Source: DATCMU01 sp036563245
Lineage (GTDB): Bacteria; Pseudomonadota; Alphaproteobacteria; Rhizobiales; Devosiaceae
DNA length: 52,319 bases
Assembly: GCA_036563245.1 (NCBI GenBank)
Contig: DATCMU010000023.1
Span: forward strand, 1 to 52,319
Reading direction: 5' to 3'
Both the position numbers and the translations under genes were made by a program. Below the pieces are notes generated by a model. That model did no database searches. It had not been told where the DNA came from and saw nothing but the letters and a program-made list of their open reading frames with translations. Shown here piece by piece: positions 51,097-52,319 of the stretch. Within the stretch, counting starts at the first letter, position 1; every line of letters starts with the position of its first letter.

Positions 51097-52260
51097 TCAG
51101 AGCGCGGACTTTTCGGTGGCAAAGGCCCAGTCGAGCCAGGGAAGCAGCGCCGCGAGATCGGATGCCTCGACGGTTGAGCCTGCCCAGATGCGAAGACCGG
51201 ATGGCGCGTCGCGATAGGCGCCGATGTCGTAGGCAACGCCCGCCTTGTCGAGGCGCGACACGATGGCCTTGGCGAACGCGGCCTGCTTGTCGGCATCCAG
51301 CGCGGTCACCTTCGGGTCGGCAATGGTCAGGCAGACCGACGTATTCGAACGTTCGTCGGGCTTCCTGGCCAGGAACTCGACCCAATCTGTCTTTTCCACC
51401 CAGTCGGCCAGCACCTTGAAATTGGCGTCCGCCCGGGCCTGCATGGCCTTGAGCCCGCCGATCCGCTTGCCCCATTCCATGGCATCGATCGCATCCTCGA
51501 CGCAAAGCATCGAGACGGTATTGATCGTGGCGCCCTCAAAGATGTCGGCGATCAGCTTGCCGCCCTTGGTGAGCCGGAAGATCTTGGGCAAGGGACGGGG
51601 CGGCGCATAGCTTTCCAGCCGTTCCACCGCGCGCGGCGACAGAATGAGAATGCCGTGCCCGGCTTCGCCGCCAAGCGCTTTCTGCCAGGAGAAGGTGACG
51701 ACGTCGAGCTTGGCGAAGTCGAGATTCTGCGCGAAGGCCGCCGAAGTGGCGTCGCAGATCGTCAGGCCCTTGCGGTCCCCGGCGATCCAGTCGCCGTTCG
51801 GCACGCGCACACCCGATGTGGTGCCGTTCCACGTGAAGACCACGTCCCGGTCGAAATCGACCTGCGAAAGGTCAGGCAACTCGCCATAGGGCGCGGTGAG
51901 CGTACGCACGTCATCGAGCTTGAGCTGCTTGATCACGTCGGTCACCCAGCCCGAGCCGAAGCTTTCCCAGGCAAGCATGTCGACGCCGCGCGCGCCCAGC
52001 ATCGACCACAGCGCCATCTCCACGGCGCCGGTGTCGGAGGCCGGGACGATGCCGACCAGATAGTCCTGCGGCACTTCGAGCAACTCGCGGGTTAGCTCGA
52101 TCGCATGCTGGATGCGGGCCTTGGCCGGCTTGGCGCGATGCGAGCGCCCTACCAGCGCGCCGGAAAGCGCCTCGAGCGTCCAACCGGGACGCTTCGAGCA
52201 AGGACCAGACGAAAAATTGGGATTTGCCGGCTTCACCGCCGGCGGAGCGAGATCTGTCAT
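51097..52260 (-). CDS. serC: Phosphoserine aminotransferase SerC
   Basis: 387 residues. A PLP enzyme converting 3-phosphohydroxypyruvate to phosphoserine, the step after SerA. PNFSSGPCSKRPGW is the N-terminal block of the alphaproteobacterial type, TWNGTTSGVRVPNGDWI binds substrate, ICDATSAAFAQ and TFSWQKALGGEAGHG contain the PLP Asp and Lys. The ATG at 52260 is preceded by a structured leader. The order serC-serA is typical of alphaproteobacteria. Confidence 0.95.
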   Translation of the reverse strand: MTDLAPPAVKPANPNFSSGPCSKRPGWTLEALSGALVGRSHRAKPAKARIQHAIELTRELLEVPQDYLVGIVPASDTGAVEMALWSMLGARGVDMLAWESFGSGWVTDVIKQLKLDDVRTLTAPYGELPDLSQVDFDRDVVFTWNGTTSGVRVPNGDWIAGDRKGLTICDATSAAFAQNLDFAKLDVVTFSWQKALGGEAGHGILILSPRAVERLESYAPPRPLPKIFRLTKGGKLIADIFEGATINTVSMLCVEDAIDAMEWGKRIGGLKAMQARADANFKVLADWVEKTDWVEFLARKPDERSNTSVCLTIADPKVTALDADKQAAFAKAIVSRLDKAGVAYDIGAYRDAPSGLRIWAGSTVEASDLAALLPWLDWAFATEKSAL

Positions 52261-52319
52261 GTGCTATCCTTTCAGATAGGCGCTCCTCGTTGGGGAGGAG
52301 TGTCCCGCCGCCGGAGATA
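52261..52319 (-). promoter_or_regulatory. Structured serC leader (serC RNA motif candidate)
   Basis: On the minus strand two hairpins precede serC: CTCCTC/GAGGAG, then CTATC-TGAAAG-GATAG whose loop and 3' arm carry the AAAGGA ribosome site, 5 bp before ATG. This matches the layout of the alphaproteobacterial serC RNA motif as I recall it. The leader continues past the window end. Confidence 0.55.

Noticed and set aside
1..52319. CRISPR array, rRNA operon or insertion-sequence transposase
   Set aside because: No regularly spaced repeat arrays, no rRNA-like sequence and no transposase were seen on either strand.

Overview
The window comes from an alphaproteobacterial chromosome, most likely Hyphomicrobiales and perhaps Devosiaceae-like. 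The evidence is a complete CtrA cell-cycle set (ctrA, chpT, sciP), an FlbD/sigma-54 flagellar cluster, eipA, rpoH, ThiBPQ behind a TPP riboswitch, and a serC leader ahead of serC-serA. The genus is an inference; there is no rRNA in the window. The core genome is GC-rich, and the left ~15 kb is visibly richer in A+T.

Bases 1-15,406 are integrated mobile DNA at an intact tRNA-Met(CAU) gene (15361-15437, minus strand). A 47-bp copy of the 3' half of that tRNA recurs at 737-783, so 737-15406 is one complete element. The DNA left of it, with a truncated cytosine methyltransferase, is the end of a second, related element in tandem. The complete element carries a P4-type integrase, an AlpA-like regulator, a RepB-type primase and a RepA-type helicase with iteron-like repeats. 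No conjugation or capsid genes are seen, so it looks like a phage satellite or integrative mobilizable element. Its cargo is defence-like: an HNH endonuclease/methyltransferase pair, an M48-like metalloprotease flanked by 61-bp repeats, a HEPN-like protein, and a compact CBASS locus. The CBASS operon runs DUF2188 protein, patatin phospholipase (CapV), CD-NTase, stand-alone E2-like protein. It is divergent from an XRE repressor / ImmA-like protease pair resembling CapH/CapP. The DUF2188 gene, 3 nt upstream of capV, is the least explained part and the best candidate for something new.

From 15.6 kb the core chromosome begins: mnmA, then a flagellar block (fliK, flgD, sciP, fliF-G-H-N, flbD, flhA, a cupin/JmjC-like gene, and fliI-fliJ on the minus strand). 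The CtrA block follows: ctrA, a CheY-like regulator, chpT, a YHS protein, eipA. A sigma-54 promoter precedes fliK, and TTAA-type CtrA boxes precede fliF, fliI and ctrA, so structural genes and their regulators sit together.

The remainder is housekeeping: trkH, a membrane-anchored coiled-coil protein, rluD, rpoH, a thiamine salvage locus (thiN divergent from TPP riboswitch-thiBPQ), a large disordered membrane protein, purA, a DMT transporter, slyX, serA and serC. A 98-bp dispersed repeat occurs at 34.1 and 49.2 kb.
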